Positions 48,619 to 58,040 of a stretch of 64,000 nt of DNA are shown piece after piece. Numbering within the stretch: position 1 is the first letter of the stretch; every line of letters begins with the position of its first letter. Source of the DNA: Brevibacterium gallinarum (lineage in GTDB: Bacteria > Actinomycetota > Actinomycetes > Actinomycetales > Brevibacteriaceae); the NCBI RefSeq assembly GCF_014836885.1, contig NZ_JACSPY010000007.1:25562-89561 (forward strand), in the 5' to 3' direction. The notes beneath the pieces are model-generated. The model had not been told where the DNA came from and did no database searches. It worked only from the letters and a program-made list of their open reading frames with translations. A program made the position numbers and the translations under genes.

Positions 48619-48736
48619 TTCGCTGAGCGCTCCTGCGCCCAGCTCATCACGCCGACGGGCCGCACACCTGAGCAGGTGTGCGGCCCGTTTCGTGTCTCAG
48701 CAGCCGGTTCCGAAAAGCACCGGAGCTGTCAGATTC

Positions 48737-49720
48737 TCAGTCGGTGCTCAGCACGATCTTGCCGAAGCGCAGGTTCGAGTCGAGCTGGGCGTGGGCCGCT
48801 GCGGCTTCGTCGAGCGGGTAGACGGAGTCGATGATCGGGTCGATCGAACCGTCTTCGACCATGTCGAGCAGGCCGGCGAAGTCGCGCGGGGATCCCATCG
48901 CGGTGCCGAGCACGCGCTTGTGAGCCAGGTACAGGGTGCGGATGTCGAAGTCCTCGACGACTCCCTGGTTCTCTGTCCCGCCGAGGGCGACCACGGCGCC
49001 GCCGGGCTTGAGCATCATGACCGATTCCTGCAGCGTCGAGCCCACGGAGTCGAAGACCAGGTCGGCCTCGCCGATCTCGTCGCGCAGGGTCAGCTCCCAG
49101 TCGTCGACCGTGTAGTCCACTCCGGCCACAGCGCCGAGTTCCTTGGCCAGGTTGATCTTGTCGTGATTCGACGAGGTCACCGCCACACGCGCACCGGCCT
49201 TGACCGCCAGCTGCAGGGCCAGCAGCGAGAGTCCGGAGCCGGCTCCGAGGATGACGACCGTCTGGCCCTGCTTCAGCTGCCCGACGGTGAACAGGGCGCG
49301 GTAAGCGGTCACTCCCGACAGGGCCAGCGCACCGGCTTCGGCCCAGGCCATCCGCTTGGGCTTGGGGAACAGATTCTCCTCCGGCACCGCGATGAGCTCG
49401 GCATAGGTGCCGTCGCTCGGACCGCCGAGGATGCTGAAGTCCGGGCCGGCGCAGGCATCGGAGCCTCCCCAGTTGAGGGAGGGGAAGACGATGACCTCCT
49501 CACCGGTGTCGCGGCGGATGCCGGCGGCATCGGAGCCGAGGATGAGCGGCAGGGGTGGACGGTACTGCGGGCCGGCCCCCTCGCGGATGAGAGCGTCGCG
49601 GCGGTTGATGCCGGCCATCTTGACCTCGACGAGAACCTTTCCGTCTGCCTGCGGTTCGGGCAGTTCGGAGCACTGCAGCACCTCCGGTCCGCCGTGCTCA
49701 GTGAGCTGGATTCCACGCAT
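48737..49720 (-). CDS. Zinc-less MDR/quinone-oxidoreductase-like alcohol dehydrogenase
   Basis: Medium-chain dehydrogenase/reductase of 327 residues. GroES-like N-domain (RGIQLTEHGGPEVLQCSELP, VAGINRRDALIREG-like segment), then NAD(P)-binding VVILGAGSGLSLLALQLAVKAG (GxGxxG-like) and VTSSNHDKINLAKELGA. The structural-zinc Cys cluster and catalytic Cys are absent, placing it among quinone oxidoreductase or enoyl-reductase-like members. ATG 49720 follows GGAGAGG; the frame upstream to 49756 lacks such a site. Substrate not assignable. Confidence 0.85.
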   Translation of the reverse strand: MRGIQLTEHGGPEVLQCSELPEPQADGKVLVEVKMAGINRRDALIREGAGPQYRPPLPLILGSDAAGIRRDTGEEVIVFPSLNWGGSDACAGPDFSILGGPSDGTYAELIAVPEENLFPKPKRMAWAEAGALALSGVTAYRALFTVGQLKQGQTVVILGAGSGLSLLALQLAVKAGARVAVTSSNHDKINLAKELGAVAGVDYTVDDWELTLRDEIGEADLVFDSVGSTLQESVMMLKPGGAVVALGGTENQGVVEDFDIRTLYLAHKRVLGTAMGSPRDFAGLLDMVEDGSIDPIIDSVYPLDEAAAAHAQLDSNLRFGKIVLSTD

Positions 49721-49804
49721 GACCTCTCCTTCCTGACTCTGCGTCCATCCTCTCATGGCGGCACTCCCCTGACGCGGGTGGGCGTGCCTGCGACCAGGGG
49801 CGTC

Positions 49805-50602
49805 TCACGTGTCGGTCGGCAGGCGTGAGATGCTCACGAGGCACAGGTAGGGCAGCTCGAATGTCCCGGTGGTGTCGAATCCAGCCTCATGGGCGAGGTA
49901 GTCGCGGATATTGGCCTCGACCCGGGCACGGGTGCGGTCGTTCGAACGCAGCCAATACGACCGGGTGGCCGCCAGCTTCACCACGGTGTCGACGGTGACC
50001 GTGGTGGTGAACAGGTGCTCCTGCGTCGGCTCGGTGGTGAACCCGGGCCCGAGGCGGGGCTGCCAGCCGGGCCGGTAGACGTCGCCTGCGTGCATGATCC
50101 GCGCCAGACGCAGCACCCACTCCAGGCGCACGTCCAGCTGGTTGTTCAGGATCGCCAGCCGGCCGCCGGGGCGCAGCACGCGGGCGATCTCGATACCGGC
50201 GGCCTGCGGATCGAACCAGTGCCAGGCCTGGGCGGCGGTGACGAGATCGACCGAGCCATCAGGCAGCGGGATCCCCTCGGCGGTGCCGACGCGGGTCTGG
50301 GCGGGATTGCGGGCCAGCAGCTGCTCATCGGGATCGACGGCGGTGAGTGCGGCGACCCGGTCATCGAGGAGCAGGTCGCGGCTCAGCAGACCGGTGCCGG
50401 CCCCGAGGTCGCACACGTCGAGCGGCCGGTCGGCGGCACCGGTGAGCACGGCATCGATGGCGGCAGCCGGGTACCCGGGTCGCACAGCGTCGTAGAGTTC
50501 GGCGGTCGTGCCGAATCGGCGCCCGTGCGCTGTCCGCGCCTGCTGCGAGATCTTCGGGCCTGCTCCGCGCCGCTGGGCGCTCTCGGCGGGCTGGGGCGTC
50601 AC
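49805..50602 (-). CDS. Class I SAM-dependent methyltransferase
   Basis: Methyltransferase of 265 residues with Rossmann motif I DVCDLGAGTGLLSRDLL, motif II LTAVDPDEQLL, motif III GTAEGIPLPDGSVDLVTAAQAWHWFD and IARVLRPGGRLAILNN (UbiE/Methyltransf_11 type). About 100 C-terminal residues presumably bind the substrate. GTG 50602 overlaps the stop of the upstream membrane-EEP gene by four bases (GTGA), so the two are coupled. The methyl acceptor is unknown. Confidence 0.85.
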   Translation of the reverse strand: MTPQPAESAQRRGAGPKISQQARTAHGRRFGTTAELYDAVRPGYPAAAIDAVLTGAADRPLDVCDLGAGTGLLSRDLLLDDRVAALTAVDPDEQLLARNPAQTRVGTAEGIPLPDGSVDLVTAAQAWHWFDPQAAGIEIARVLRPGGRLAILNNQLDVRLEWVLRLARIMHAGDVYRPGWQPRLGPGFTTEPTQEHLFTTTVTVDTVVKLAATRSYWLRSNDRTRARVEANIRDYLAHEAGFDTTGTFELPYLCLVSISRLPTDT

Positions 50603-51597
50603 GTCTGCGTCTCCGGCGGCAGGTGGTAGTCGATGACGATGCCCCGGTGATCGGAGCCGGAGATCTCAAGGATCTGCCCGCCGATCGGATGCAGCGCCGC
50701 CCGATCGTAGACCTGGTGGTCGATCTGGGCGCCGAGCAGACCCGGCCAGCCTGCGGGCCACGTGCCGGCTCCGGACATCCGCAGGCTGCGGGCTGCGTCA
50801 GCGCAGCCGTCCGGCAGTGCGAACGGGGCGTGGTCGAGGGTCGCGTTGAAGTCCCCTGCAACCAGCACGCTGGTGCCGGGCTGGCACAGGCCGGTGGCGG
50901 CAGACACGGTGCGCTGCCATTCGTGCTGGAGCAGGCTGCGCTGGATCGGTGCGTGCGTGTGCACGGCATACATGTCTCCGAGCGTGGTGCGCATGCCCAC
51001 GAAGGCGCGCGAGGCCTCGGGATCGGCAAGCTCCTCCGGCTGCAGGGAGTTGTGCACGGCGAGCACGGTGCCGGCCTCACCGTCGAAGACCGCCCGGTGG
51101 GCGATGCGGTAGTTCCCGTCGAGACCGCGCTGCTTCAGCGCATCGATGAGTGTCTGCCGGTCGGTCTCCTGCAGAGCGATGACCTCTGCTCCCCTGGCAT
51201 CGGGTCCGAGCACGTCATCAAGACTGCCGGCGCCGAAGAACAGGTTCGCTGAGATCACCCGCAGGTCACCGGGCACCGAGGGCAGCTGGGCCTGCGGGGT
51301 GCCCCCGCGCAGCCCGAGCACACCGAGGCTGACGGCGACGAAGACGAGTGATGCGGCGATGAAGCCGGCGCAGAAGCGCACGCCGCGCCCGATGACGAAG
51401 CTCAACGACAGCAGCGCCAGGAACACGATGAGCGCGGCGGTGACCAGCGCCCGGAAGGACTGCAGGTGGGCGATGCCGCTGACAGCACCGAGGCCGAGGA
51501 GGTGGGGGAACCACATGAGCACACCGAGCACGACGGCTGTGCTGATGCCCAGCAGGACGGCGATCAGCGGCGACTGGGCGCGAGGGGATCGTGGCAC
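50599..51597 (-). CDS. Membrane-anchored endonuclease/exonuclease/phosphatase (EEP) family protein
   Basis: A 332-residue protein with three N-terminal transmembrane helices (about 12-28, 45-68 and 72-92) and a C-terminal EEP domain on the outside by topology. Catalytic pattern: RVISANLFFGAG (Asn), VIALQETD (Glu), LVAGDFNATLDHAPF (Asp, Asn) and GSDHRGIVID (Asp-His). Such proteins act as phosphodiesterases or nucleases. GTG 51597 is chosen because TATACT lies exactly six bases upstream on the minus strand; the frame open to ATG 51651 would overlap the divergent gene. Coupled to the methyltransferase. Confidence 0.82.
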   Translation of the reverse strand: MPRSPRAQSPLIAVLLGISTAVVLGVLMWFPHLLGLGAVSGIAHLQSFRALVTAALIVFLALLSLSFVIGRGVRFCAGFIAASLVFVAVSLGVLGLRGGTPQAQLPSVPGDLRVISANLFFGAGSLDDVLGPDARGAEVIALQETDRQTLIDALKQRGLDGNYRIAHRAVFDGEAGTVLAVHNSLQPEELADPEASRAFVGMRTTLGDMYAVHTHAPIQRSLLQHEWQRTVSAATGLCQPGTSVLVAGDFNATLDHAPFALPDGCADAARSLRMSGAGTWPAGWPGLLGAQIDHQVYDRAALHPIGGQILEISGSDHRGIVIDYHLPPETQT

Positions 51598-51602
51598 GCC
51601 AG

Positions 51603-51609
51603 TAGTATA
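51603..51609. promoter_or_regulatory. Shared symmetric -10 box of the EEP/AspAT divergent pair
   Basis: TAGTATA: minus strand TATACT (51609-51604) is six bases before GTG 51597; plus strand TAGTAT (51603-51608) is suited to start transcription near 51615, ahead of the GAGAGGA ribosome-binding site of the aminotransferase. Confidence 0.5.
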
Positions 51610-51649
51610 GGAGACACCGATCTCGTCGCGCTGTGAGAGGATCCTCCCC

Positions 51650-52927
51650 ATGTCCCTGACTGACCTGTCCCGTTCCGATCTCGAGGCTGCGCTGGAGCAG
51701 GCTCACGCCGACTATGAAGCGTTCGCTGGGCGCGGACTCGCCCTCGACATCACGCGCGGGAAGCCATCGGCCGAACAGCTCGATCTGGCCGCGGACCTGC
51801 TGACGAACGTCACCGCCGATGACTGCCTCTCCCCCAGCGGCGTCGATGTGCGCAACTACGGCGGGCTGGACGGGCTCATCGAGCTGCGGGAGATCTTCGG
51901 TCAGCTGCTCAGGGTCCCTGCGCCACAGCTGCTGGCACAGGGGAACTCCTCACTGACGCTCATGCATCAGGCGCTGAGCTTCGCCTGCCTGTTCGGCACC
52001 TCAGCCGGCACCACCCCGTGGGCCCAGCAGCCGCGCCGCATCCTGTGCCCGGTGCCCGGTTACGATCGTCACTTCGACCTCGCGGAGGCGCTCGGCTTCG
52101 AGCTCGTCTCCGTGGCGATGGACGATGAGGGCCCGGTCCTCGAGCAGGTCGAGGAGCTGGTGGCCACCGACCCGACGATCAAGGGCATGTGGCTGGTGCC
52201 GATGTACTCGAATCCGACCGGCATCACCATCAGCGCCGAGCGCGCACGCAGGCTCGTGGCGATGAAGACAGCGGCAGAGGACTTCAAGCTGCTGTGGGAC
52301 AACGCCTACGCCCTGCACCACCTGCGCCAGCCGCATGCCGAGGTGCTCGACATCCTGTCTCTGGCCGCCGAGGCCGGCAACCCGGACCGGGTGTGGATCT
52401 TCGCCTCGACATCGAAGGTCACCCATGCCGGTGCTGGGGTGGCGTTCTTCGGCGCCTCGGATGCCGAAATCTCCTGGTTCACCGGTCATCTCGCGGCTGC
52501 CTCGATCGGGCCCGACAAGGTCAACCAGCTGCGTCATCTGCGCTTCTTCGGCGATGCTGACGGTGTCGTCGACCATATGGTCAAGCATGCTGAGATCCTG
52601 CGCCCGAAGTTCGAGGCGGTCACCCGGATCCTCGGCCAGCGCCTGGGCGACGATGACATCGCGACATGGACGGACCCCAACGGCGGGTACTTCGTCACCG
52701 TGTCCGTCATGCCCGGCACTGCCGACCGGGTCGTCAAGCTCGCCGCCGAGGCCGGAGTCAAACTCACCCCAGCTGGGTCGACCCACCCGTACAAGCTCGA
52801 TCCGGACAACGCCGTCATCCGGGTGGCCCCGTCGATGCCGACGCTGGAGGACGTCGAAACCGCTGTGGAGGGCTTCGCCGCCTGCGTGCGGCTGGCCGCC
52901 TGCGAGAAGCTGCTCGCCGAAGACTGA
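51650..52927 (+). CDS. Aspartate aminotransferase, subgroup Ic (AspB/AspT of Corynebacterium type)
   Basis: PLP enzyme of fold type I, 425 residues. Subgroup Ic features: DITRGKPSAEQLDLA near the N-terminus, VDVRNYGGLDGL, the CPVPGYDRHF segment, MYSNPTGITISAERARRL and WDNAYALHHL (PLP-contacting Asp, Tyr), and the Schiff-base Lys in FASTSKVTHAGAGVAFF. It interconverts aspartate and 2-oxoglutarate with oxaloacetate and glutamate. ATG 51650 follows GAGAGGA by eight bases. With pyruvate carboxylase nearby, both serve the oxaloacetate pool. Confidence 0.9.
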   Translation: MSLTDLSRSDLEAALEQAHADYEAFAGRGLALDITRGKPSAEQLDLAADLLTNVTADDCLSPSGVDVRNYGGLDGLIELREIFGQLLRVPAPQLLAQGNSSLTLMHQALSFACLFGTSAGTTPWAQQPRRILCPVPGYDRHFDLAEALGFELVSVAMDDEGPVLEQVEELVATDPTIKGMWLVPMYSNPTGITISAERARRLVAMKTAAEDFKLLWDNAYALHHLRQPHAEVLDILSLAAEAGNPDRVWIFASTSKVTHAGAGVAFFGASDAEISWFTGHLAAASIGPDKVNQLRHLRFFGDADGVVDHMVKHAEILRPKFEAVTRILGQRLGDDDIATWTDPNGGYFVTVSVMPGTADRVVKLAAEAGVKLTPAGSTHPYKLDPDNAVIRVAPSMPTLEDVETAVEGFAACVRLAACEKLLAED

Positions 52928-52932
52928 CCCGG

Positions 52933-52985
52933 CAGACGACAGCGCGGGTGCAGAGGATCATCCTCTGCACCCGCGCTGTCGTCTG
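52933..52985. terminator. 25-bp bidirectional terminator
   Basis: Perfect 25-bp stem (52933-52957 with 52961-52985) with a 3-base loop, between two convergent genes; the longest hairpin in the window. Confidence 0.88.
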
Positions 52986-53019
52986 TCAGCCGGTGGCCGC
53001 CGGGCTGTTCAGGCTGGGC

Positions 53020-53874
53020 TCACCAGTCGTAGAAGCCCTTGCCGGTCTTGGCGCCGAGCAGGCCGCCGTCGACCATGCGCGAGAGCAGGACCGGCGGTTT
53101 GGCAGCCGGGTCCCCGGTCTCGTCGTAGATGCTCTGGCCGACGAACAGGCAGGTGTCGAGGCCGACCATGTCGGCAAGCTTGATCGGGCCCATCGGGTGC
53201 GCGCAGCCGTTGACCATCCCGGTGTCGATGTCCTCCTTGCTGGCGTGACCGGATTCGAGCATCCGGATCGCCGAGAACAGGAACGGGATGAGCAGGGCGT
53301 TGACGATGAAGCCGGGACGGTCATCGGAGCGGATCGGGGTCTTGCCGAGCACCTGGGTGGAGAACGTCTCGATCTGATCTGCCACCTCGGGGGCGGTGAC
53401 GACCGAGGAGATGATCTCCACCAGCGGCTGCACCGGGGCGGGGTTGAAGAAGTGGAGGCCGAGGACGCGTTCGGGCCGCGAGGTCGCCTGGGCGAAGCGG
53501 ATGATCGGCATCGATGAGGTGTTGGAGGCGAGGATCGCCTGCTCATCAGTGACGATGGCGTCGAGTTCGGCGAAGATCTTCTTCTTGATGTCCTCGTTCT
53601 CGCTGGCTGCTTCGATGACGAGCTGACGGTCGGCCATCGCGGAGAGCTCGGTGGTGAAGGTGAGCCGGCCGAGGGCCTCGTCGCGTTCCTGCTCGGTCAT
53701 CTTGCCGCGCTCGACGCCCTTGGCGAAGGACTTCTCGATGCGCTTGCGGCCGGCGGCCACCGCCTCGTCGCTGATGTCGCGGACGACGACGCTCAGGCCG
53801 GCGCGGGCGAGCACCTCGGCGATGCCCGATCCCATCAGGCCGCAGCCGATGACTCCTGCACGTTCAATGGTCAC
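53020..53874 (-). CDS. 3-hydroxybutyryl-CoA dehydrogenase
   Basis: NAD(P)-dependent 3-hydroxyacyl-CoA dehydrogenase of 284 residues, oxidising or forming 3-hydroxybutyryl-CoA. Rossmann loop AGVIGCGLMGSGIAEVLARAG, VIEAASENEDIKKKIFAELD, the catalytic SNTSSMPI and GLHFFNPAPVQPLVEII (His and Asn), and C-terminal NALLIPFLFSAIRMLESG with GPIKLADMVGLD. GTG 53874 follows AAGGAG by six bases. On the same strand and upstream lie def and pyc. Confidence 0.92.
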   Translation of the reverse strand: MTIERAGVIGCGLMGSGIAEVLARAGLSVVVRDISDEAVAAGRKRIEKSFAKGVERGKMTEQERDEALGRLTFTTELSAMADRQLVIEAASENEDIKKKIFAELDAIVTDEQAILASNTSSMPIIRFAQATSRPERVLGLHFFNPAPVQPLVEIISSVVTAPEVADQIETFSTQVLGKTPIRSDDRPGFIVNALLIPFLFSAIRMLESGHASKEDIDTGMVNGCAHPMGPIKLADMVGLDTCLFVGQSIYDETGDPAAKPPVLLSRMVDGGLLGAKTGKGFYDW

Positions 53875-53948
53875 TGGTACTCCTTCGATCGTTGTCTGCC
53901 CGCCGGGCGCGCTGCCCGGCGGTCTGTCTGTCGGTGCGGCCGGTGGTC

Positions 53949-54452
53949 TCAGCGGCCTGCCATGAACCAGTCGGTCTGGCGGATCGCCTTGAGTGCCTGT
54001 CTGCGGCGTTCGGCCGGCAGGGTTTCGATGTAGACGATGCCGTCGAGGTGCTGGGTTTCGTGCTGCAGCATCTGGGCGAAGACCTCCTCGCCTTCGACGC
54101 GGATCTCCTCGCCTTCGACGTTGAGTCCGGTCACAGCGGCGTACTCCCAGCGCGGGGTGGGAAACCACAGTCCCGGCACTGACAGGCAGCCTTCGTCGAT
54201 ATCGCGCAGCTCACCGCCGGTCTCGACGATGACGGGATTGATGACATGGCCGATCCGCCCGTCGAGGTGGTAGGCGAAGATCCGCTTGTCCATCCCGATC
54301 TGGGGTGCTGCCACGGCGGCCCGGCCCTCAGGGACTGTGGTGTCCGCGAGGTCCTGGACCATGCGCCGCAGGCGGTCGTCGAAGACCGTCACCTCAGTGC
54401 AGCGGGTGCGCAGCACCGGGTCGCCGTAGCAGCGGATGTCACGCTCAGCCAT
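53949..54452 (-). CDS. def: Peptide deformylase
   Basis: Iron/zinc hydrolase of 167 residues that removes the N-formyl group from new proteins. The three motifs are AAVAAPQIG (motif 1, with Ala in place of the usual first Gly-x-Gly-Leu), EGCLSVPG (metal Cys) and QHETQHLDG (HExxH). ATG 54452 lies 8 bases inside the 3' end of pyc, so translation may depend on pyc. Motif 1 divergence marks it as a type II/III-like secondary deformylase rather than the main one near fmt, which is not in the window. Confidence 0.88.
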   Translation of the reverse strand: MAERDIRCYGDPVLRTRCTEVTVFDDRLRRMVQDLADTTVPEGRAAVAAPQIGMDKRIFAYHLDGRIGHVINPVIVETGGELRDIDEGCLSVPGLWFPTPRWEYAAVTGLNVEGEEIRVEGEEVFAQMLQHETQHLDGIVYIETLPAERRRQALKAIRQTDWFMAGR

Positions 54453-57400
54453 CGACCACCACGACGAGGTCGCCGCCTTCGAGCTGCTGGACTTCGCCGA
54501 TCGCCACCCGCGAGACGGTGCCGTCGATGTGGCTGGTGATCGAGGCCTCCATCTTCATCGCCTCGATAGTGGCGACGGTCTGTCCGGCCTTGACTTCGTC
54601 GCCGACCTTGACCTGCAGGGTCACGACGCCTGCGAACGGGCTGGCGACGTGGCCGGGGTTGGAGGTGTCGGCACGTTCGGCGGTGGCGACGTCGACTTCG
54701 ATCGAGCGGTCGCGCACGGACATCGGGCGCAGCTGGCCGTTGAGCGTGCACATGACGGTGCGCATGCCGCGGTCGTCAGCGGCGCCGACGGCCTGGACGC
54801 CCATGAGCAGCGCCTTGCCCTTCTCGATGATGACGGAGTGCTCTTCGCCTTCGTCGAGTCCGTACAGGTAGGCCTGGGTTTCGAGCACCGACAGGTCGCC
54901 GTAGGTCTCCCGCATCCGGTTGAATTCCTTCGTCGGGGCGGGGAACAGCAGCCGGTTGAGGGTCTCCTGGCGGGTGCGGCCGGGTTCGGTGAGCAGTTCG
55001 GCGTCGTGTGCGGAGAGATCCTCGGTGGCAGGCTTGTGGGAGCGGCCGTCGAGTGCCTTGGTGCGGAACGGCTCGGGCCAGCCGCCGGGCGGGTCGCCGA
55101 GGTCGCCGGAGAGGAAGCCGATGACCGAGTCCGGGATATCGAAGTTCGACGGGTTCTCTGCGAACTCCTTCGGGTCGGCGCCGACTGCGACGAGGTGCAG
55201 GGCGAGGTCGCCGACGACCTTCGATGACGGGGTCACCTTGACGAGGTGTCCGAGGATGTCGTCGGCGGCTTCGTACATCGCCTCGATCTCCTCGAACTTC
55301 TCCCCCAGGCCCAGTGCGTTGGCCTGCTGGCGCAGGTTCGACAGCTGTCCGCCGGGGATCTCGTGGCGGTAGACGCGTCCGGTCGGTCCCGGCAGGCCGG
55401 ATTCGAACGGCTTGTAGACGTTGCGCACGGCCTCCCAGTACGGCTCGAGATCCTCGACGCTCTTGAGCGACAGGCCGGTGTCCCGGTCGGTGTGCTCCAG
55501 TGCTGCCACGAGCGCGGAGAGCGACGGCTGCGAGGTGGTGCCGGCGACCGAGGCGCTGGCCACGTCGACGGCGTCGGCACCCGCGGCCGAGGCGGCGAGC
55601 AGGGTGGCGAGCTGGCCGCCGGCGGTGTCGTGGGTGTGGACGTGGACGGGCAGATCGAAGTTCTCCCGCAGGGCGGTCACCAGCTTGGTGGCCGCTGCTG
55701 GGCGGAGCAGTCCTGCCATGTCCTTGATGGCGAGCACGTGGGCGCCGGCTTCGACGATCCGCTCTGCCAGACCCAGGTAGTAATCGAGGGTGTAGAGCTT
55801 CTCATCGGGGTTGTTCAGATCCGAGGTGTAGCACAGGGCCACCTCGGCGACGGCCGAGCCGGTGCTGCGCACCGATTCGATGGCCGGGCGCATCTGCTCG
55901 ACGTCGTTGAGGGCGTCGAAGATGCGGAAGATGTCGACACCGGTGCGGGTGGCCTCGTCGATGAAGGCATCGGTGACCTCCGTCGGATACGGGGTGTAGC
56001 CGACGGTGTTGCGGCCGCGCAGCAGCATCTGCAGGTTGATGTTCGGCATCGCCTGACGCAGCTTCGCCAGCCGCTCCCACGGATCTTCGGCCAGGAAGCG
56101 CAGCGCCACGTCGTAGGTCGCTCCGCCCCAGCATTCGACCGAGAGCAGCTGCGGGGTCATGCGGGCGACGTACGGGGCGACGTCGAGCAGGTCCTTGGTG
56201 CGCACGCGGGTGGCCAGCAGCGACTGGTGCGCATCGCGGAAGGACGTGTCGGTCACCGCGAGGGTCTTCTCCTCGCGCAGACGCTGGGCGAATCCTTCGG
56301 GGCCGAGCTCGTCGAGCGTCTGCTTCCAGCCGGCTGCCGGGTCACCGTCGAAGGACACCTCCGGAAGCTTCTCGCTCGGGCTCAGGTAGACCGGCGAGTC
56401 GCCGTTGGGCTTGTTGACGGTGACATCGGCGAGGAACTCCAGCAGCTTCGAGCCGCGGTCGGCGCCGACCTTGGCCTCCAGCAGGTGGGGCCGCTCTTCG
56501 ATGAAGGTCGTCGACAGGTCTCCGCGCATGAAGGCGGGGTCGTCGAGCACCGCGCGCAGGAAGCCGATGTTGGTTGCCACACCGCGGATCCGGAACTCGG
56601 CGATGGCACGGCGGGCGCGGTTGACGGCCTGTTCGAAGTCGCGGCCGCGGGTGGTGCACTTGACGAGCATCGAATCGAAGTGAGCCGAGACCTCCGCGCC
56701 AGCGTAGACGGTGCCGCCGTCGAGGCGCACACCGGCGCCGCCGGCGGAACGGTAGGCGGTGATGGTGCCGGTGTCGGGACGGAACGAGTTCGCCGGGTCC
56801 TCGGTGGTGATGCGGCACTGCAGGGCCGCACCCTTGATGCGCAGCGAATCCTGGGTCAGCCCGAGGTCGGCCAGTGACTCACCGGCGGCGATGCGCATCT
56901 GGGACTGCACGAGGTCGACGTCGGTGATCTCCTCGGTGACGGTGTGCTCGACCTGGATGCGCGGGTTCATCTCGATGAAGGCGTGCTTGCCGGAGCGCGG
57001 TCCTTCGGTCTCGAGGAGGAACTCGACAGTGCCGGCGTTCTGGTAGCCCAGCGCCCGGGCGAAGGCGAGGGCGTCGTTGCGCAGCGCCTCCGCGATCTCC
57101 TCGTCGAGGTGCGGGGCCGGGGCGATCTCCACGACCTTCTGGTGGCGGCGCTGGATCGAGCAGTCGCGCTCGAACAGGTGCACGGCCTCGGAGTTGTTGT
57201 CGGCCAGCACCTGCACCTCGATGTGGCGGGGGCGCTGCACGGCCTGTTCGATGAACACCGTCGGATCGCCGAAGGCGCCTTCGGCCTCGCGCATCGCGGC
57301 CTTGAGCGCGTCGACGAGCTCGGTCTTGTTCGCCACGCGGCGCATGCCGCGTCCGCCGCCGCCGGCGACGGCTTTGACGAACAGGGGGTACTCCATGTCC

Positions 57401-57846
57401 TCGGCCTCGCCGAGCAGCTGATCGATGTCAGCTGACGGTCGGGTCGAGTCGAGGGTCGGAATGCCGGCACGGCGGGCCGCGTCGAGGGCCTGGACCTTGT
57501 TGCCGGCCATTTCGAGCACATCGGCTGAAGGGCCGATGAAGGTCAGTCCGTTCTCCTCACAGGCACGGGCAAGGTCAGGGTTCTCGGAAAGGAATCCGTA
57601 ACCGGGGTAGATCGCATCGGCGCCGGATTCCTTGGCGACGCGGATCATCTCGTCGACGCTGAGGTAGGCGCGGACGGGATGGCCCTCCTCACCGATCAGG
57701 TAGGCTTCGTCGGCCTTGAGCCTATGCTCCGAATTGCGGTCCTCATAGGGGAAGACGGCAACGGTGGAGGCACCGAGTTCGTAGGCGGCACGGAATGCGC
57801 GAACCGCGATTTCACCGCGGTTGGCAACGAGAACTTTGGAGAACAT
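54445..57846 (-). CDS. pyc: Pyruvate carboxylase
   Basis: Biotin enzyme of 1133 residues that makes oxaloacetate from pyruvate and bicarbonate. Biotin carboxylase (about 1-450) opens with FSKVLVANRGEIAVRAFRAA and has GGGGRGMRRV and MNPRIQVEHTVTEEI. Carboxyltransferase (about 530-980) has DTSFRDAHQSLLATRVRT, the catalytic Lys in VLAIKDMAGLLRP and VHTHDTAGG. The C-terminal BCCP has the biotinyl Lys in IEAMKMEASI. ATG 57846 starts MFSKVLV; GAGAGGAAC lies 11 bases upstream. Anaplerotic, paired with the aminotransferase nearby. Confidence 0.97.
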   Translation of the reverse strand: MFSKVLVANRGEIAVRAFRAAYELGASTVAVFPYEDRNSEHRLKADEAYLIGEEGHPVRAYLSVDEMIRVAKESGADAIYPGYGFLSENPDLARACEENGLTFIGPSADVLEMAGNKVQALDAARRAGIPTLDSTRPSADIDQLLGEAEDMEYPLFVKAVAGGGGRGMRRVANKTELVDALKAAMREAEGAFGDPTVFIEQAVQRPRHIEVQVLADNNSEAVHLFERDCSIQRRHQKVVEIAPAPHLDEEIAEALRNDALAFARALGYQNAGTVEFLLETEGPRSGKHAFIEMNPRIQVEHTVTEEITDVDLVQSQMRIAAGESLADLGLTQDSLRIKGAALQCRITTEDPANSFRPDTGTITAYRSAGGAGVRLDGGTVYAGAEVSAHFDSMLVKCTTRGRDFEQAVNRARRAIAEFRIRGVATNIGFLRAVLDDPAFMRGDLSTTFIEERPHLLEAKVGADRGSKLLEFLADVTVNKPNGDSPVYLSPSEKLPEVSFDGDPAAGWKQTLDELGPEGFAQRLREEKTLAVTDTSFRDAHQSLLATRVRTKDLLDVAPYVARMTPQLLSVECWGGATYDVALRFLAEDPWERLAKLRQAMPNINLQMLLRGRNTVGYTPYPTEVTDAFIDEATRTGVDIFRIFDALNDVEQMRPAIESVRSTGSAVAEVALCYTSDLNNPDEKLYTLDYYLGLAERIVEAGAHVLAIKDMAGLLRPAAATKLVTALRENFDLPVHVHTHDTAGGQLATLLAASAAGADAVDVASASVAGTTSQPSLSALVAALEHTDRDTGLSLKSVEDLEPYWEAVRNVYKPFESGLPGPTGRVYRHEIPGGQLSNLRQQANALGLGEKFEEIEAMYEAADDILGHLVKVTPSSKVVGDLALHLVAVGADPKEFAENPSNFDIPDSVIGFLSGDLGDPPGGWPEPFRTKALDGRSHKPATEDLSAHDAELLTEPGRTRQETLNRLLFPAPTKEFNRMRETYGDLSVLETQAYLYGLDEGEEHSVIIEKGKALLMGVQAVGAADDRGMRTVMCTLNGQLRPMSVRDRSIEVDVATAERADTSNPGHVASPFAGVVTLQVKVGDEVKAGQTVATIEAMKMEASITSHIDGTVSRVAIGEVQQLEGGDLVVVVDG

Positions 57847-58028
57847 CAGGTATGACCGTTCCTCTCGGCGCCGACGGGTGGTCGGCGGAATTCCTTTATC
57901 GGTTCCTACTGTACGCAGGGCGGTTTCCGCCGCCGAGCACAGGTTCCAGCTTGCTGCTCCAAGTGTACGGGCAGGCCCGGACGCGGATGTGACCGGCCTG
58001 ACGTCGGAGCGGTGTCCGTGGTCTTGGC

Positions 58029-58034
58029 TAGGCT
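58029..58034 (+). promoter_or_regulatory. -10 box of sbcD
   Basis: TAGGCT six bases before ATG 58041 (spacer GGCAGC), consistent with leaderless sbcDC mRNA. Confidence 0.4.
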
Positions 58035-58040
58035 GGCAGC

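Noticed and set aside
48692..49828. 378-codon plus-strand frame
   Set aside because: Antisense to the MDR oxidoreductase and its terminator region.
55246..56877. 543-codon open frame on the plus strand
   Set aside because: Antisense to pyc; composition typical of a shadow frame.
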